Below are positions 1 to 7,740 of a stretch of 13,570 nt of DNA, piece after piece. Below the pieces are notes generated by a model. It saw nothing but the letters and a program-made list of their open reading frames with translations. It had not been told where the DNA came from and did not search any database. The stretch is from Candidatus Kuenenia stuttgartensis. GTDB lineage: Bacteria > Bacteroidota > Bacteroidia > Chitinophagales > Chitinophagaceae. The translations under genes were made by a program, and so were the position numbers. Location: positions 1 through 13,570 of the forward strand of contig CALQJH020000016.1 in assembly GCA_943330835.2 (NCBI GenBank), in the 5' to 3' direction. The number at the start of each line of letters is the position of its first letter. Within the stretch, counting starts at the first letter, position 1.

Positions 1-750
1 AATAAAAATGCATGGCTAGATTTTGCTGTTTATGTTGAAGGTGAAATAGTTGACAATATAACTGATTATTGCTGGAGAGTTTGGAAAGGATATTCCTATG
101 ATGATGAAAAATATAACACAATAAATAATTTATTCGATTTTAATATCCCAGAAAGCAACAAATGTGATATTAGAATTAGAAGAAATGATTGGCTTTTGCA
201 TAAAAATGAAATTTCTAACTCTTATATAGAGATGTTTCATAAAGCAGAAAAAAAAATAACCATTTTAAGTAGCTACTTTATTCCGGGGAAGGCAATAAGG
301 AAATTATTATCACATGCAGCCAAAAGAGGCATTCAAATAAGGGTAATCACTACTAAACGATCAGATGTTAGAATTACAAAATTTGCAGAGAAGTGGCTTT
401 ATGACTGGCTATTAAGAAAAAATATTGAATTGTATGAATACAAAACTAAAATTCTTCATGGCAAAATGGCTTTATGCGACACAGAATGGATGACAGTTGG
501 GTCTTATAATGTAAATAATATAAGCACCTATGCAAGTCTTGAATTTAATTTAGACATTAGAAATCAAAAACTCTGCAAAAAAGCAAATGAGCTTCTTGAA
601 GAAATAATAAAAAATGATTGTATAAAAATAACAAAGGAATATCATCACAAAACCAAAAACTTTATCAAACAATTTTTAAGATGGGTTTCTTATCAGTTTA
701 TAAGAATAGTCTTTTTGATGTTTACCTTTTATTTCAAAAGAAAAGTTTAA
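1..750 (+). CDS. Phospholipase D / cardiolipin synthase family protein, 3' part (5' end outside window)
   Basis: The frame is open from base 1, so the gene starts upstream; 249 residues are visible. It carries the second HKD catalytic motif, HGKMALCD (His, Lys and Asp at codons 153, 155 and 160 from base 1), followed by GSYN, the usual continuation in this superfamily. The first visible residues (AWLDFAVYVEGEIV) match the strand that normally follows the first HKD motif, so that motif should lie just upstream. The block ITILSSYFIPGKAIRKLL resembles the family's segment before the second half. Known members act at the inner membrane, transferring phosphatidyl groups to form cardiolipin, but other PLD enzymes share these motifs. 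The C-terminus is basic with a hydrophobic patch (WVSYQFIRIVFLMF), consistent with membrane contact. The stop overlaps the convergent neighbour's stop by 4 bases. An internal TTG at 196 is not needed as a start. Family is secure; exact substrate is not. Confidence 0.87.
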   Translation, partial: NKNAWLDFAVYVEGEIVDNITDYCWRVWKGYSYDDEKYNTINNLFDFNIPESNKCDIRIRRNDWLLHKNEISNSYIEMFHKAEKKITILSSYFIPGKAIRKLLSHAAKRGIQIRVITTKRSDVRITKFAEKWLYDWLLRKNIELYEYKTKILHGKMALCDTEWMTVGSYNVNNISTYASLEFNLDIRNQKLCKKANELLEEIIKNDCIKITKEYHHKTKNFIKQFLRWVSYQFIRIVFLMFTFYFKRKV

Positions 751-1757
751 ATACCGACAACCCTATGTAAATAATATTTCATCTCCCCAAAATCCCAATT
801 GGAGAATCTGCCTCTTTGAATAAGAAGATTATTATTTTGTGGGTGTTTTAAGTAATAATGAAATACAAATATATTGTTCGGATACCTCCAGCCAAATGTT
901 TGTCCAAAACGCAAATCATTAAATATAATAGTATCATGAATTCGTTCTGCAGTATAATAACCTTTAGAAAATCTTTTAAGTTTCTGTAATTCTTCATGAT
1001 CTGAAACTCTTGATAAAAAATGCTCGTTTTTTTTAAAATATTTAAAATCAATTTCCCCCTGATGATCAAAAACAGAACGATACCCCACATAAAAACCATC
1101 CTCATGAGGTACAACTATATACCATAGCCAGTTTTGCAATGGTGCGGGCGTTGAAAAATAATGAGCGGCTGAAATATTTTGAGATTTTAAACTCTTGTCA
1201 ATATCGTTATCTATCTTGATTTTATTGATACAACAATAGGTCAAATAAATTATCGGAAAAATAATGCCAAGCTTCCACCACAGTTTTCGTTTTAAATGAT
1301 ACCTGTTTAATACAATTAAAAAGACAAATGCAATGCCTGGAACAATTGAAAAAAATGGATCTGCTACATAAATAATATTAAATGAAAATCTAAAATGACT
1401 GAAGGGTTCAAACCAGCCAATCCCATAATTATTAAAAGCATCTATAAAAAGGTGGGCAAATATTTCAGCAGCAAAAAACAACACCCACTTTCTGAACAGA
1501 ATATTGTGTGGCTTGTGAATACGATCAGCAGTTAAAGAAAAAATGGGAATGATAAGTAATGCGAATAGAATCGAATGGGTAAAGCCTCTATGAGCTAAAA
1601 GTGAATCAGGATTGTCGAGCCAAAAACTTGCAATAAAATCAATATCAGGAATGCTTTGTGCCAAAACTCCCCAAACCATTGCTTTTTTCCCAAATCCTTT
1701 TTCAAAAAAAGCCTCACCTACACAAGCACCAAGTACTATATGTGTGAGTGAATCCAT
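747..1757 (-). CDS. YdjM/DUF457-type membrane-bound metal-dependent hydrolase
   Basis: A 336-residue protein with the family's histidine/aspartate pattern: DSLTH (2-6), PDID (37-40), HRGFTHS (56-62) and H102/D106 in AHLFIDAFN. These residues are thought to bind metal in the YdjM/DUF457 family. Hydrophobic segments lie near 62-78, 92-106, 134-150 and 163-177, so the N-terminal half is membrane-embedded. The last ~150 residues are polar and probably form a soluble domain. The family was named as a predicted hydrolase; the physiological substrate is not established, so no reaction is asserted. The start codon lies 24 bases after the stop of the upstream universal stress protein gene on the same strand, so it is probably the last gene of that transcript. 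It converges with the PLD gene with a 4-base overlap at the stops. Confidence 0.85.
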   Translation of the reverse strand: MDSLTHIVLGACVGEAFFEKGFGKKAMVWGVLAQSIPDIDFIASFWLDNPDSLLAHRGFTHSILFALLIIPIFSLTADRIHKPHNILFRKWVLFFAAEIFAHLFIDAFNNYGIGWFEPFSHFRFSFNIIYVADPFFSIVPGIAFVFLIVLNRYHLKRKLWWKLGIIFPIIYLTYCCINKIKIDNDIDKSLKSQNISAAHYFSTPAPLQNWLWYIVVPHEDGFYVGYRSVFDHQGEIDFKYFKKNEHFLSRVSDHEELQKLKRFSKGYYTAERIHDTIIFNDLRFGQTFGWRYPNNIFVFHYYLKHPQNNNLLIQRGRFSNWDFGEMKYYLHRVVGI

Positions 1758-1781
1758 TAGAAATAAATTTTAAAGATAGGA

Positions 1782-2621
1782 TTATTTATTGTGTGCAATA
1801 AATAGCGGAACGGTAAATGATTTTATTATCGCATCGACCATGCTCGATTTAAACCATCTTGATAGCATGGTTCTTCTATATGCTCCCAATATTGGCAAAA
1901 AGTTTTTATTTTCAAAATGTAAATGATTGATTATTTCAACTTCAGGAATTCCTTTTAAAACAGTATACGTTACATTGTCGTAATGGCGCTTTAAAAACTC
2001 TTTTATTAATTTATTATGAGGCAAATGTAAATTCTCTTCTACTGACTTTATGCATAAGACTTCTACTGGCAAATTTTTATACTGCTGAAATAAGTAACTA
2101 AATGTTTTCAATGCGTAAATAGAAGCGGCCTGACCATCATACAAAAAAATAAGCTTTTCAATTTCTTTATAAATCGCAGGTGTTAATAAAACAGGGGATT
2201 GTGCATTACTTAATACGTCACGGATGAAATGAGTAGGATATTTTTCCTCATGATGTGTAAATGATTCTCCGTTATTAATAATAAGCAAATCAGAAAACAA
2301 TGTCTCTTTCAATAATTCAGTAATGGCAACATTCCTGTCATGATGAATATTGAAAGAAATTTTGGCCGCTATACAGTACTGTTCGAATTTATCAGCTGCA
2401 TGATGTCTGAGGTTATTATCTTCAGCTTTGTATTTTTTTAACCGATGCTCAGAAACTCCATCCTCTAATACTAAATCGTATATTTTATAACTTGTATACG
2501 TTTGGTCGTCTAAAAAAATTCCAGTGAGATGCGATTTGGCAGACGCAGCCAAGGCTATTGCAAAATCACTTGTACTTTCAGAAAATTTCAATCCATCAAA
2601 AGCTGCTATATATTTATTCAT
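1782..2621 (-). CDS. Universal stress protein, tandem UspA domains (second of pair)
   Basis: This 279-residue protein has two Usp folds, roughly 1-148 and 155-279. The first opens with NKYIAAFDGLKFSE, the usual beta-strand plus Asp of Usp proteins; the second restarts with KLIFLYDGQAASIYALK. A strand ending in SPVLLTPA closes the first domain and VPLFIAH closes the second. The ATP-binding loop (canonical G-x2-G-x9-G-S/T) is degenerate: it begins at G246 as GAYRRTMLSRWFKSS, with Arg replacing the second Gly, so nucleotide binding is uncertain. Universal stress proteins are cytosolic and are induced by starvation, hypoxia or energy stress. The gene starts 51 bases after its paralogue at 2673-3497 and is probably co-transcribed with it and with the YdjM-like gene downstream. 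Confidence 0.9.
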   Translation of the reverse strand: MNKYIAAFDGLKFSESTSDFAIALAASAKSHLTGIFLDDQTYTSYKIYDLVLEDGVSEHRLKKYKAEDNNLRHHAADKFEQYCIAAKISFNIHHDRNVAITELLKETLFSDLLIINNGESFTHHEEKYPTHFIRDVLSNAQSPVLLTPAIYKEIEKLIFLYDGQAASIYALKTFSYLFQQYKNLPVEVLCIKSVEENLHLPHNKLIKEFLKRHYDNVTYTVLKGIPEVEIINHLHFENKNFLPILGAYRRTMLSRWFKSSMVDAIIKSFTVPLFIAHNK

Positions 2622-2672
2622 GTGTATAATTTATTGTTACACTTTTTTCAAATGGGATAGCTATTTTTTGTA

Positions 2673-3497
2673 TTATTTATGACCAATAAAGATGGGCATT
2701 CTATGTTCCTTTATAATATCTAATACAAAACTCTTACTGAATAATTGCGAAAAGGAAGTTCTGCCAAATGAACCGGCAACAAGTATTGAGGATTTCTTAT
2801 CCGCCACCCAGGTGGAAAAATATTTTTTTGTATCAATATTTAGTTTCGAAACTGTCAGGTCAGTAAAGTGTCTTGAGGCAAGTTCCTCGATATAAGCCTC
2901 TTCAGGCAATGGAGTTTTACCATCATTACTTGCATAAGTAAGATAAGTTGGATTGTCCTTAAATTCAGGAAGCAAATAAACAAACTGCTTAATCGCATAT
3001 ACAGACGATTCACTGCCATCATAAGTCAAAATATTCACAAGAGGGAAATCGAATTTTTCAGGAACTAAAACAACTGAGCACTCCATAGAATGCAATGCCT
3101 CTTTTAAATAATTATTTGGATTACCTGAGCCCATGTTTTCATAAAATTTTTCTTCGCCAATAATCAACAAATCGGCAAATCGAGTTTCTTTTTTTAATTC
3201 TGGCAAAGCCAAATCCATAAAGTCTTTTCTGATTCGAAATTCTATTCCATTTTTAATACAAAGCTCTTCAAACTTTTTCAAGTTTTCCTCAATGATGTCC
3301 GTTTCCTCATCATTAATTGCTGGCACAAACATTGGGGCTCCAATCCCATCAGCGTAACTCCATAAATTGGCATAACTCGTTTGAGGTAAAAAAACACCAG
3401 TCAGTAAAATCGGATTCTTCTCATTTAATTGTTTTGCGAAATTGAACGCCCCTTCAGAAAAATGAATACCATCGAATGCTAATAATATCTTTCTCAT
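2673..3497 (-). CDS. Universal stress protein, tandem UspA domains (first of pair)
   Basis: This 274-residue paralogue of the neighbouring Usp starts MRKILLAFDGIHFSE. I chose this ATG (3495-3497) over an in-frame one 19 codons upstream because it aligns with the paralogue's start, and because a TAnnTTTG promoter box lies inside the longer version. The domains are about 1-147 and 153-274. The second domain keeps a better nucleotide-binding loop, GSFGRTSFSQLFSKS (242-256): G-x2-G-x9 is intact but the third Gly is Lys. It is the first gene of a probable three-gene transcript (Usp, Usp, YdjM-like). It is divergent from the D-lactate dehydrogenase gene, with an FNR-like palindrome between them, which fits control by oxygen or redox state. 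Confidence 0.9.
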   Translation of the reverse strand: MRKILLAFDGIHFSEGAFNFAKQLNEKNPILLTGVFLPQTSYANLWSYADGIGAPMFVPAINDEETDIIEENLKKFEELCIKNGIEFRIRKDFMDLALPELKKETRFADLLIIGEEKFYENMGSGNPNNYLKEALHSMECSVVLVPEKFDFPLVNILTYDGSESSVYAIKQFVYLLPEFKDNPTYLTYASNDGKTPLPEEAYIEELASRHFTDLTVSKLNIDTKKYFSTWVADKKSSILVAGSFGRTSFSQLFSKSFVLDIIKEHRMPIFIGHK

Positions 3498-3510
3498 AAT
3501 AATGTTTTTA

Positions 3511-3518
3511 CAAACGTA
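3511..3518 (-). promoter_or_regulatory. Candidate -7 box of the usp operon
   Basis: On the minus strand this reads TACGTTTG, an exact match to the Bacteroidota -7 consensus TAnnTTTG. It lies 13 bases before the chosen usp start codon, giving a very short leader. No TTTG is seen at the expected -33 position, which would fit an activator-dependent promoter. This is a motif match only. Confidence 0.35.
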
Positions 3519-3562
3519 TTGGTATAAAAAAGATATCCCTATGACATTTATCAAACTAAGAT

Positions 3563-3576
3563 TTGATTAACATCAT
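3563..3576. promoter_or_regulatory. FNR-like (Crp/Fnr family) palindrome in the usp/ldhA divergent region
   Basis: TTGAT-TAAC-ATCAT matches the FNR consensus TTGATnnnnATCAA at 9 of 10 fixed positions. It lies in the 140-base region between divergent usp and ldhA genes. Its centre (3569.5) is about 41 bases before the start site implied by the candidate ldhA -7 box, and about 64 bases before that implied for usp. These are close to the spacings used by Crp/Fnr activators. The same pattern recurs at 8714-8727. One-mismatch matches are not rare in AT-rich DNA, so the support comes from position and recurrence. An adjacent inverted pair, ATCAAA (3550-3555) and TTTGAT (3562-3567), shares its right arm. 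Confidence 0.45.
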
Positions 3577-3597
3577 ACGAATTTTGCTCATGATAGC

Positions 3598-3606
3598 TAA
3601 CTTTTG
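3598..3606 (+). promoter_or_regulatory. Candidate -7 box of the ldhA-mla operon
   Basis: TAACTTTTG resembles the Bacteroidota -7 box TAnnTTTG with one extra T. It lies 31 bases before the ldhA start codon. It would place the transcription start near 3611, about 41 bases from the centre of the FNR-like palindrome. No good -33 TTTG is present. This is a weak motif match supported mainly by the spacing. Confidence 0.28.
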
Positions 3607-3637
3607 AGTTCTTGATAAATTTATAACCTTATAGAGT

Positions 3638-4660
3638 ATGAAAGTTTTATTTTTCAGCGTTAAAAAATTCGAAAAAATACCAATTAAACATTCAAATAAT
3701 TACGGATTTCAAATATCAATGAAAGAAGAACGCCTGACGCTTGAAACAGCATTTCTTGCAAAAGGATTCAATACGATTTGTATTTTCACAACTGACGACG
3801 CTTCCAAAGATGTACTTAAAATCTTGTACTCTCTGGGTATCCAATATATAACGATACGAGCCACTGGATATAATAACATAGATCTTGCATTCGCTCATGA
3901 AATGGGCATTAAAGTAGCCAATGTCCCAGATTACTCTCCTCATGCAGTGGCCGAACATGCAATAATGTTAATGTTAAGTCTAGCCAGGAAATCAAAAATC
4001 GCACAGCAACAAATTCAAAGACAGGACTTCTCTGTAGACAAGTTAATTGGAAGTAACATCAACAATAAAACAATTGGCATTATCGGCACGGGAAAGATTG
4101 GTGCAGTAGTAGCAAAAATTCTTTTTGGATTTGGCGTGAAAATACTTGCGCATGATTTAAATACAAATGAGGAATTAAAAAACAGTTACCATGTTAAATA
4201 TGTATCACTTGATCATTTATGCAAAAATTCCAACTTCATCACACTGCATATGCCTTTAAACAAATCAACAGCATACATGATTAATGACACGCTCATTAAA
4301 AAAATGAAGAAAGGGGTAATTATCATCAATACTGCAAGAGGCGGAATTGTAAATACAAAAGAATTAATTGCTAATTTAAAAAATAAAAAGTTAGGAGGAT
4401 ATGCAATGGATGTTTATGAGAAAGAGGAAGATGTCTTCTTTATTGATCATTCCCAGTCGAAAGTTAAAGATAATATGCTTCTTGAGTTAATGAGTTTTGA
4501 TAATGTATTTATCACACCTCACCAGGCATTTGCAACAGTAGAAGCCATCAATAATATAGCAGAAATAACATTCAATAATATCAAAAGCTGGTATTTGAAT
4601 CAAGAGCTTAAAAATGAAATAAAATTCGACATAAAAAAAATGGCATTAGAATCTCTTTAA
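3638..4660 (+). CDS. ldhA: D-lactate dehydrogenase (fermentative, LdhA type)
   Basis: The 340-residue protein is close to E. coli LdhA (329) in length and layout and should catalyse NADH-dependent reduction of pyruvate to D-lactate in the cytosol. The cofactor fold carries GTGKIG (150-155). The catalytic Arg lies in NTARGGIVNT (R234), the Glu in MDVYEKEEDVFF (E263) and the His in ITPHQAF (H295), matching the R/E/H triad of the D-2-hydroxyacid dehydrogenase family. LdhA-like stretches include ATGYNNIDL, AVAEHAIMLML and the VYEKEEDVFF segment, which favour LdhA over phosphoglycerate or other 2-hydroxyacid dehydrogenases. It leads a tight run with mlaE, F and D (9-base gap to mlaE), an unusual operon partner for a lipid transporter. 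Divergence from usp and the FNR-like site suggest low-oxygen induction. Confidence 0.9.
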   Translation: MKVLFFSVKKFEKIPIKHSNNYGFQISMKEERLTLETAFLAKGFNTICIFTTDDASKDVLKILYSLGIQYITIRATGYNNIDLAFAHEMGIKVANVPDYSPHAVAEHAIMLMLSLARKSKIAQQQIQRQDFSVDKLIGSNINNKTIGIIGTGKIGAVVAKILFGFGVKILAHDLNTNEELKNSYHVKYVSLDHLCKNSNFITLHMPLNKSTAYMINDTLIKKMKKGVIIINTARGGIVNTKELIANLKNKKLGGYAMDVYEKEEDVFFIDHSQSKVKDNMLLELMSFDNVFITPHQAFATVEAINNIAEITFNNIKSWYLNQELKNEIKFDIKKMALESL

Positions 4661-4669
4661 AAATTCAAC

Positions 4670-5440
4670 ATGACTGAAGTATCTGCAATGAAAATATTTT
4701 TCAATGAAATCGGAAAAACTTCCAGATTTACATATCGATTTCTTGCACAATGGTTTAAACCAAGATATGAAATTGCTGAATTCTTCAGACAATGTTATGT
4801 AATTGGATACAAGTCGCTTCCACTAATTGGACTAACAGGTTTTATTATGGGACTTGTACTTACCATGCAACTACGGCCAACTATGATTGAATATGGAGTA
4901 GAATCTCAAATACCCGTAATTGTGGCGATTGCAATCGTAAGGGAAATTGGACCGGTAATCACGGCGTTGATATTTGCAGGAAAGATAGGCTCCAGTATTG
5001 GTGCGGAGTTAGGGTCAATGAAAGTAACAGAACAAATTGATGCGATGGAAGTGAGTGGCACAAACCCTTTTAAATATTTAGTTGTGAGCAGAGTGTTGGC
5101 AACAACAATGATGCTGCCAGTTTTAGTGATGTTGAGCGATGCAATTTCTCTTTATGGAGCATATCTTGGAGTAAACATCAGAGGTGTTACAAGTTTCCAA
5201 TTTTTTTGGATTGAAGTGTTTGATTCCCTGTCCTTCAATGATGTAATACCTGCATTTATCAAGACCTATTTTTTTGGATTTGCAGTAGGTGTAATCGGAT
5301 GTTACAAAGGATTTAACAGCAATAAAGGAACGGAAGGCGTTGGAAGAAGTGCAAATTCTGCTGTGGTTCTTTCTTCCATTTTAATATTTATTATTGATTT
5401 ACTGGCTGTACAAATAACCGATTTGTTAGGCTTCAATTAA
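4670..5440 (+). CDS. mlaE: MlaE-type ABC transporter permease (lipid transport)
   Basis: This 256-residue integral membrane protein belongs to the MlaE/YrbE (DUF140) family, the permease of the MCE-type complex that moves phospholipids between inner and outer membranes. The family hallmark block spans about 88-127: REIGPVITALIFAG, then KIGSSIGAELGSMKV and EQIDAMEV. A second conserved block, GCYKGFNSNKGTEGVGRSAN (210-229), lies before the last membrane helix. Hydrophobic segments occur near 50-66, 82-104, 145-165, 198-212 and 231-252. The start at 4670 lies 9 bases after ldhA; an ATG six codons in (4688) is an alternative. MlaF and MlaD follow directly. No MlaB or MlaC gene is present in the window. 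Confidence 0.92.
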   Translation: MTEVSAMKIFFNEIGKTSRFTYRFLAQWFKPRYEIAEFFRQCYVIGYKSLPLIGLTGFIMGLVLTMQLRPTMIEYGVESQIPVIVAIAIVREIGPVITALIFAGKIGSSIGAELGSMKVTEQIDAMEVSGTNPFKYLVVSRVLATTMMLPVLVMLSDAISLYGAYLGVNIRGVTSFQFFWIEVFDSLSFNDVIPAFIKTYFFGFAVGVIGCYKGFNSNKGTEGVGRSANSAVVLSSILIFIIDLLAVQITDLLGFN

Positions 5441-5459
5441 ATCAATTGAAATTATACAA

Positions 5460-6212
5460 ATGATTGAAATTATCTCAAATAGTAAAACACCTGTTTTAAA
5501 CATTAGTAAACTATGCAAATCGTTTGGAGATAATATAGTGCTTAATGAATTCAATCTAAATCTTTATGAACAACAAAATATTGTTGTGCTGGGTAAATCA
5601 GGATCTGGCAAATCTGTTTTAATAAAATGCATCATTGGGTTACTAAGGCCTGACAGTGGGGAAATTATTTTATTCAACAAAGATGTTCATCAGCAAAATG
5701 ATATTGAACTAGACAAATTGCGTGTCAAAGTTGGATTTTTATTTCAAAGCAATGCATTATATGATTCCATGACAGTAAGAGAAAATTTAGAATTCCCATT
5801 GAGAAGACATTGGATAAAACATACCCAAACAGAAGTAGAGGAAATGGTTAAACAAGCATTAACTGATGTTGGATTATTACACACTATAGATATGATGCCT
5901 GTGGAATTATCAGGTGGTATGAGAAAAAGAATTGCCTTAGCAAGGACGCTAATTCTTAAGCCGGAAATTATTTTATATGACGAGCCTACAACTGGATTAG
6001 ATCCTATCACAGGAAAGGAAATTATTCAACTTATGATAGACATTAAAAAAAAATATGGAACAGCTGCCTTGATAATTTCACATGATATGAATTGCGTGAA
6101 ATTAGCCAGTGATTTTGTAGTGATTTTACTTGAAGGGAAATGTTACGCTTCAGGAAAATATGAAGAACTCATAAAAATTACGGATAAAAAAGTAAAACAA
6201 TTTTTTGAATAA
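5460..6212 (+). CDS. mlaF: MlaF-type ABC transporter ATP-binding protein
   Basis: A 250-residue ABC ATPase. Walker A is GKSGSGKS (45-52), the Q-loop glutamine is Q96 in FLFQSNALYDSMTV, the signature is LSGGM (150-154), Walker B is IILYDEP (170-176) with catalytic E175, and the H-loop is H208 in IISHDM. The sequence FQSNALYDSMTVRENL and the variant signature LSGGMRKRIALAR are typical of MlaF/Ttg2A ATPases, which power lipid transport through the MlaE permease. It lies 19 bases after mlaE and 14 before mlaD, consistent with a single transcript and one complex at the inner membrane. All catalytic motifs are intact. Confidence 0.93.
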   Translation: MIEIISNSKTPVLNISKLCKSFGDNIVLNEFNLNLYEQQNIVVLGKSGSGKSVLIKCIIGLLRPDSGEIILFNKDVHQQNDIELDKLRVKVGFLFQSNALYDSMTVRENLEFPLRRHWIKHTQTEVEEMVKQALTDVGLLHTIDMMPVELSGGMRKRIALARTLILKPEIILYDEPTTGLDPITGKEIIQLMIDIKKKYGTAALIISHDMNCVKLASDFVVILLEGKCYASGKYEELIKITDKKVKQFFE

Positions 6213-6226
6213 TAACAAATTGCAGC

Positions 6227-7201
6227 ATGAATAGCCGAACGTTAAATAATTTTAAATTGGGAATATTTGTATTGTCAGGATTATTATTTCTAATCATCTT
6301 ACTTTATATGATTGGAAAAAATAAAAACATGTTTGGTTCAAATTACACTATAAAAGCAAGGTTTGAAACCATTCAAGGATTAAAACCCGGCAATAATGTA
6401 AGATTTGCAGGTATAGATGCAGGTACAGTGGATAAAATAAATATCATCAATGACACCATAATCGAAGTTGAGATGCTGATTAATAATAAAATGAAAAACA
6501 TCATTAAAAAAAATGCAATTGCCTCCATTGGAACAGACGGTCTAGTAGGGAATAAAGTCGTAAATATCATTTCTATGAAAGAGCAAGCTCCACAAGCAGA
6601 AAGCAATGACCTCCTATCTACAAAAAAACCAATCGATACGGATGAAATGATAAGAACATTGTACAAAAGTAATAACGATATCAACGCAATCGCTGAGAAA
6701 CTAAAGTTAACCATTAGCAAAATAAATGACAGTAAATTTTTATGGTCTGTTCTCGACGATAAAGATTTAGCAAAAAACATAAGTAAGTCTGTCTCAAATA
6801 TTCAACTTGCCACAAATGACATAAAGTATTTATCAAAAGATACCAGGTCAATCATTAATAAAATAAAAAATGGCGAAGGCCCAATTGGAATGATTATAAA
6901 CGATACAGCATTCTCTAATTCATTAACGAGGGCTGTAACAAGTATAAACAACATTGGGACAGAAGCGGAGTCTCTATCCTATAAAATAAAAGATGCTGTA
7001 ACAAAAATTGAAGACAATATTGACAATGGAAAAGGAACGATAAATGCACTGCTAAATGATTCCTTGATGGCAAGAAAGCTAAACAACTCATTGAAAAATA
7101 TTGAAAAAGGCACTGAAAATTTCAATCTTAACATGGAGGCCTTAAAGCACAGCTTTCTATTCAGGGGATATTTTAAAAAACTAGAAAAGAACAAAAAATA
7201 A
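6227..7201 (+). CDS. mlaD: MlaD-type MCE-domain lipid-binding protein
   Basis: A 324-residue membrane-anchored protein with one N-terminal helix (about 11-29) and an MCE domain at roughly 39-118, including YTIKARFETIQGLKPGNNVR (40-59), FAGIDAGTVDKI and ASIGTDGLVGNKVVNI. MCE proteins form periplasmic hexamers that carry lipids to and from the MlaFE core. The 200-residue C-terminal tail is longer than in E. coli MlaD (183 residues in total) and is probably helical/coiled-coil, as is common in Bacteroidota and mycobacterial MCE proteins. Within it a short motif repeats: NGEGPIGMIINDTAFSNSL and, about 58 residues later, NGKGTINALLNDSLMARKL. It is the last gene of the ldhA-mlaEFD run; the terminator array follows. 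Confidence 0.9.
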   Translation: MNSRTLNNFKLGIFVLSGLLFLIILLYMIGKNKNMFGSNYTIKARFETIQGLKPGNNVRFAGIDAGTVDKINIINDTIIEVEMLINNKMKNIIKKNAIASIGTDGLVGNKVVNIISMKEQAPQAESNDLLSTKKPIDTDEMIRTLYKSNNDINAIAEKLKLTISKINDSKFLWSVLDDKDLAKNISKSVSNIQLATNDIKYLSKDTRSIINKIKNGEGPIGMIINDTAFSNSLTRAVTSINNIGTEAESLSYKIKDAVTKIEDNIDNGKGTINALLNDSLMARKLNNSLKNIEKGTENFNLNMEALKHSFLFRGYFKKLEKNKK

Positions 7202-7304
7202 TTCAATTGCTATCATATTGAATTATGCCTATAATCACTTTTTAGAGTTAAGCAATCCCTTACTTTTACCTCAGGTTTTTCATATAGGATATTGGATAAA
7301 TAAC

Positions 7305-7334
7305 GAGCTGGATTTCTATCCGGCTCATTTTTTT
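7305..7334 (+). terminator. Intrinsic terminator, array copy 1
   Basis: Arms GAGCUGGAU and AUCCGGCUC pair over 9 bases with one G-U and enclose UUCU; one A and seven T follow. It is the first strong terminator after mlaD, 104 bases past its stop. The T-run is on the plus side only, so it works in that direction. Confidence 0.85.
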
Positions 7335-7370
7335 GTAATAAATTATCTTAGAAAGCAATCAGTTAATGTA

Positions 7371-7394
7371 GTAACCAAGATCATTTTTGGAAAC
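7371..7394 (+). other. Small conserved hairpin in the repeat spacer (also at 7515-7538 and 7661-7684)
   Basis: The stem CCRAGA-UCAU-UYUUGG is flanked by GUAA and AAAC, which may add two outer pairs across an A-A internal loop. Copies 1 and 3 read CCAAGA with UUUUGG; copy 2 reads CCGAGA with UCUUGG. Both changes keep pairing (A-U to G-U, and G-U to G-C), which suggests selection on RNA structure, though from few changes. Confidence 0.4.
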
Positions 7395-7450
7395 AAATCA
7401 ACCCCTTACTTTTACCTCAGGTTTTTCATATAGGATATTGGATAAAGAAC

Positions 7451-7480
7451 GAGCTGGATTTCTATCCGGCTCATTTTTTT
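7451..7480 (+). terminator. Intrinsic terminator, array copy 2
   Basis: The 9-base-pair stem and UUCU loop are identical to copy 1, followed by A and seven T. It differs downstream by lacking the two bases GT after the T-run. Confidence 0.85.
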
Positions 7481-7594
7481 AATAAATTATCTCAGAAAGC
7501 AATCAGTTAATGTGGTAACCGAGATCATTCTTGGAAACAAATTACCGCCATACTTTTACAACAGGTTTTTCACATAGGATATTGGATAAAGAAC

Positions 7595-7624
7595 GAGCTG
7601 GATTTCTATCCGGCTCATTTTTTT
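7595..7624 (+). terminator. Intrinsic terminator, array copy 3
   Basis: The stem, loop and T-run are identical to copies 1 and 2. The upstream part has CACATAGG where copies 1 and 2 have CATATAGG, a change shared with copy 4. Confidence 0.85.
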
Positions 7625-7740
7625 GTAATAAATTATCTTAGCAAGCAATCAGTTAATGTAGTAACCAAGATCATTTTTGGAAACAAATTACCGCCATACT
7701 TTTACAATAGGTTTTTCACATAGGATATTGGATAAATAAC

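Noticed and set aside
848..1114. Minus-strand open frame inside the YdjM-like gene
   Set aside because: A shadow frame of a well-supported gene, with no recognisable domain.
2622..2642. Inverted repeat GTGTA/TACAC just upstream of the second usp gene
   Set aside because: Only five pairs with an 11-base gap in AT-rich DNA; no known operator matches well and it lies inside the probable operon.
3498..3554. Longer N-terminus for the first Usp protein (19 extra codons)
   Set aside because: The extra residues do not fit a Usp domain, the paralogue starts at the same point as the shorter form, and a -7 box lies inside the extension.
7201..7223. ATTCAAT/ATTGAAT hairpin right after mlaD as its terminator
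   Set aside because: The stem is almost all A-T and no T-run follows directly; the strong terminator is the hairpin at 7305.
7218..7433. Open frame of 71 codons between mlaD and pfkB
   Set aside because: It runs across the first terminator hairpin and into the second repeat unit, has no ATG start (TTG only), and its sequence is set by the repeat; no protein family is recognisable.
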